Below are positions 7,596-9,538 of a stretch of 9,538 bases of DNA, in pieces. Below the pieces are notes generated by a model. It was given only the letters and a program-made list of their open reading frames with translations, searched no databases and had not been told where the DNA came from. Numbering within the stretch: position 1 is the stretch's first letter; every line of letters starts with the position of its first letter. This DNA is from Gammaproteobacteria bacterium UBA2168 (GTDB lineage Bacteria; Pseudomonadota; Gammaproteobacteria; Pseudomonadales; Azotimanducaceae): positions 1-9,538 of the forward strand of contig DCWG01000090.1 in assembly GCA_002327525.1 (NCBI GenBank), given 5' to 3'. A program made the position numbers and the translations under genes.

Positions 7596-9059
7596 ATGGG
7601 AAAACCGACAGGATTCATGGAGTTCGAACGCAACGCGGCGCCCTATCGCGCCGAGGCTGAGAGACTGCTCGACTTCAAGGAAATCTACACACCACACGAT
7701 GCGCAGCGCCTGACCACACAGGGCGCGCGATGCATGGACTGCGGCGTACCCTTTTGCCAGTCCAACGCAGGCTGCCCAGTCCACAACCTCATCCCCGAAT
7801 GGAACGATCTGGTCTACAAGCAGCACTGGCGCGATGCGCTCGATCGCCTGCACAGGACCAACAATTTCCCGGAATTCACGGGCCGCGTGTGTCCGGCACC
7901 TTGCGAGGGTGCCTGCGTACTGGGCATCACCGACCCCGCGGTCACCATCAAGAACATCGAGATGGCCATCATCGACCGGGGTTACGAGGAAGGCTGGGTG
8001 GCCGCGCAGCCGCCCGCGGAACGCACCGGTAAGACCGTCGCCATCGTCGGTTCCGGCCCCGCGGGACTGGCAGCGGCCGATCAGTTGAACAAGGCCGGTC
8101 ACCAGGTGACGGTATACGAGCGCGCCGACCGTGTCGGCGGACTGCTGATGTACGGTATCCCCAACATGAAGCTCGACAAGACTGGCGTTGTACAACGCCG
8201 GGTCGACCTGATGAGGGAAGCCGGCGTCCGTTTCGAGGTGAATGCTGACATCGGTGATGGCAGCAACGGCTCGTTAGATGCCCGGGAACTTTTCTCCCGT
8301 CACGACGCCGCGCTACTGGCAACAGGCGCGACCGTGCCTCGCGACCTACCGATACCGGGCCGCTCTCTGCGCGGCGTGCACTATGCGATGGAGTTTCTCT
8401 CACGCAATACCAAGAGCCTGCTCGACAGCAACCTCGCCGATGGCGACTACATCTCAGCCAGGGACAAACACGTCATCGTGGTAGGCGGTGGAGACACGGG
8501 CACGGATTGTATCGGTACCTCGCTGCGCCATGGCTGCGCGAGCCTGGTCAACTTCGAGCTGTTCCCGGAGCCGCCAGCCGGCCGCGCCGCGGACAATCCC
8601 TGGCCCACGTGGCCACGCATACTGCGCACCGACTACGGACACCAGGAAGCGATGCACACCTATGGTGGCGACCCGAGGGTGTACACCATTTCCTCGACCG
8701 AGTTCATCGACGACGGAGCAGGCAATGTGAAGGGAATCCGTACCGTGGACGTGAAGATGGTCGATGGGCGCTTCAAGGACATCCCGGATTCGGAGCGCGA
8801 GTGGCAGGCTGATCTGGTGTTGCTCGCCATGGGCTTTCTCGGGCCCGAGCACGCCGTATCCGATCGTCTGGGGCTCGACTACGATGAGCGCTCGAACTAT
8901 CACGCTGACTACGGCGCCTACCGAACCGCCGCGGACAACGTGTTTGCGGCCGGCGACTGCCGGCGCGGCCAGTCACTCGTGGTACATGCGATCAACGAGG
9001 GCCGTGAGGCCGCCCGGGAGATCGACCGCTACCTGATGGGCGCCACGGAACTACCCTGA
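7596..9059 (+). CDS. gltD: Glutamate synthase [NADPH] small (beta) subunit
   Basis: GltD is the 487-residue FAD flavoprotein that oxidises NADPH and feeds electrons to GltB. The N-terminal cysteine-rich domain has C46, C49, C54 and C60 (CMDCGVPFC, then GCPVHN) and C99, C103 and C107 (CPAPCEGAC). These are the ligands of the two [4Fe-4S] clusters known in this family. The FAD-binding Rossmann motif GSGPAG is at 152-157, followed by an acidic strand end ([10 protein letters not shown]). The NADPH-binding GGGDTG is at 297-302. The second FAD motif, [11 protein letters not shown], has D454. The [12 protein letters not shown] start is typical of the longer GltD type known from plants (as a fused domain), cyanobacteria, actinobacteria and Bacillus. 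It supports ATG 7596 and agrees with the type of GltB next door. Gene order gltB-gltD with 22 bases between implies one transcript and matched expression. No frameshift or missing cofactor residue is seen. Confidence 0.98.
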   Translation: MGKPTGFMEFERNAAPYRAEAERLLDFKEIYTPHDAQRLTTQGARCMDCGVPFCQSNAGCPVHNLIPEWNDLVYKQHWRDALDRLHRTNNFPEFTGRVCPAPCEGACVLGITDPAVTIKNIEMAIIDRGYEEGWVAAQPPAERTGKTVAIVGSGPAGLAAADQLNKAGHQVTVYERADRVGGLLMYGIPNMKLDKTGVVQRRVDLMREAGVRFEVNADIGDGSNGSLDARELFSRHDAALLATGATVPRDLPIPGRSLRGVHYAMEFLSRNTKSLLDSNLADGDYISARDKHVIVVGGGDTGTDCIGTSLRHGCASLVNFELFPEPPAGRAADNPWPTWPRILRTDYGHQEAMHTYGGDPRVYTISSTEFIDDGAGNVKGIRTVDVKMVDGRFKDIPDSEREWQADLVLLAMGFLGPEHAVSDRLGLDYDERSNYHADYGAYRTAADNVFAAGDCRRGQSLVVHAINEGREAAREIDRYLMGATELP

Positions 9060-9109
9060 CTACGTAGCTGCGGCCCTGATGCCCATCGTGGCGCATATCG
9101 CGGAGGTAC
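9060..9109. other. Convergent spacer between gltD and the SPOR gene
   Basis: This 50-base gap holds the ends of two transcripts that run towards each other. It contains an 8-base palindrome, CTACGTAG (9060-9067), immediately after the gltD stop. I found no GC-rich hairpin followed by a T-run in either direction, so no intrinsic terminator can be called. Confidence 0.5.
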
Positions 9110-9538
9110 TCACCCGCGGATATTGGCTTGTATATGTCCTAGCGAGCGCGCCCACGGCCTCAGGTCACCGACGCTCGCCGGTAAGCTCTCCGCGGCTTCA
9201 TTGGCCTCAGCACGACTCTCAAACAGGCCCCAGACAACGATGAACAAGGTCTTGTCTTCCCTTTGCAGCCGGTAGGTTGCGAATTGTTCGGGTTGTGCTT
9301 GAGTGGCAAGAAAACTACGCGCGCGCGCCTCACTCGAAAACGTGACCAACTGCACCGTGTAGAGCGTGGGCGAGCGCGACAGCAACCAGGCCTCGTCTCG
9401 CACACCGGCAGCGAGAGCGGATTCAACCTCTATGGGCACGGGAGGCGGCGATGCGGGGTTGTCCGGGTTCCTCACCGCCGGTTGTGGTTCCGGCGATACT
9501 GCTTCTGTCACGGATACCTCCGCGTCGTCCGCCGCGTG
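9110..9538 (-). CDS. DamX-like SPOR-domain protein, C-terminal part (gene continues past the window)
   Basis: The visible 142 residues begin with an acidic, then proline-rich linker (PEPQP, then SPPPVP). They end in a SPOR domain of about 80 residues: YTVQLVTFSS, then LFIVVWGLFESRAEANEAAESLP, then PWARSLGHIQANI. This closely follows the end of E. coli DamX as I recall it ([21 protein letters not shown], then PWAKPLRQVQADL). SPOR domains bind denuded glycan strands of peptidoglycan at the division site, on the periplasmic side. The reading frame stays open to the last base, so the GTG at 9511 is probably internal and the real start, any membrane segment and any ATPase domain lie outside. In many gammaproteobacteria a damX-type gene follows aroK-aroB, so those genes may lie to the right; this is inference. 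The gene converges on gltD, with 50 bases between the stops. Confidence 0.78.
   Translation of the reverse strand, partial: HAADDAEVSVTEAVSPEPQPAVRNPDNPASPPPVPIEVESALAAGVRDEAWLLSRSPTLYTVQLVTFSSEARARSFLATQAQPEQFATYRLQREDKTLFIVVWGLFESRAEANEAAESLPASVGDLRPWARSLGHIQANIRG

Noticed and set aside
7515..8195. A 226-codon antisense frame over the gltB-gltD junction
   Set aside because: It is opposite the conserved iron-sulfur and FAD motifs of gltD and has no motif of its own, so it is a shadow frame.

Overview
The window is a GC-rich (by eye about 60%) stretch of bacterial chromosome carrying ordinary, mostly housekeeping genes. It is tightly packed, and every complete gene is on the + strand. A Gram-negative, probably gammaproteobacterial, host is suggested by two genes. 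One is a KpsF/GutQ-type arabinose-5-phosphate isomerase, which makes the precursor of the lipopolysaccharide sugar Kdo. The other is a DamX-like SPOR-domain protein at the right edge. The glutamate synthase genes do not resemble the E. coli versions and look more like the clade seen in plants, actinobacteria and Bacillus. I therefore would not name the host more precisely.

Layout, left to right: (1) a stand-alone predicted ATPase of the COG3910 type (45-845); (2) a KdsD/KpsF-type arabinose-5-phosphate isomerase with SIS and paired CBS domains (969-1943); (3) a GNAT-family acetyltransferase of unknown substrate (1996-2748); (4) a 292-base non-coding leader with an inverted repeat over the preceding stop codon, a 14-bp perfect palindrome and a two-tier stem-loop; (5) gltB, the large subunit of NADPH-glutamate synthase (3041-7573); (6) gltD, the small subunit (7596-9059); (7) on the - strand, converging on gltD, the C-terminal end of a DamX-like SPOR protein that runs off the window (9110-9538).

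How they work together: GltB and GltD form one enzyme. GltD takes electrons from NADPH through FAD and iron-sulfur clusters to the FMN and [3Fe-4S] centre of GltB. GltB hydrolyses glutamine and delivers the ammonia through the protein to 2-oxoglutarate. The two genes are 22 bases apart and are surely one operon. The three upstream genes share a strand and short spacers, but their products have no evident common pathway. The right-hand gene belongs to cell-envelope and division biology and is transcribed towards gltD.

I looked for an undescribed system and found none that the sequence supports. The best leads are the structured gltB leader, the non-enteric type of gltBD, and the uncharacterised ATPase and acetyltransferase on either side of the Kdo-pathway gene. 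I saw no tRNA, rRNA, CRISPR array, insertion sequence or prophage gene.
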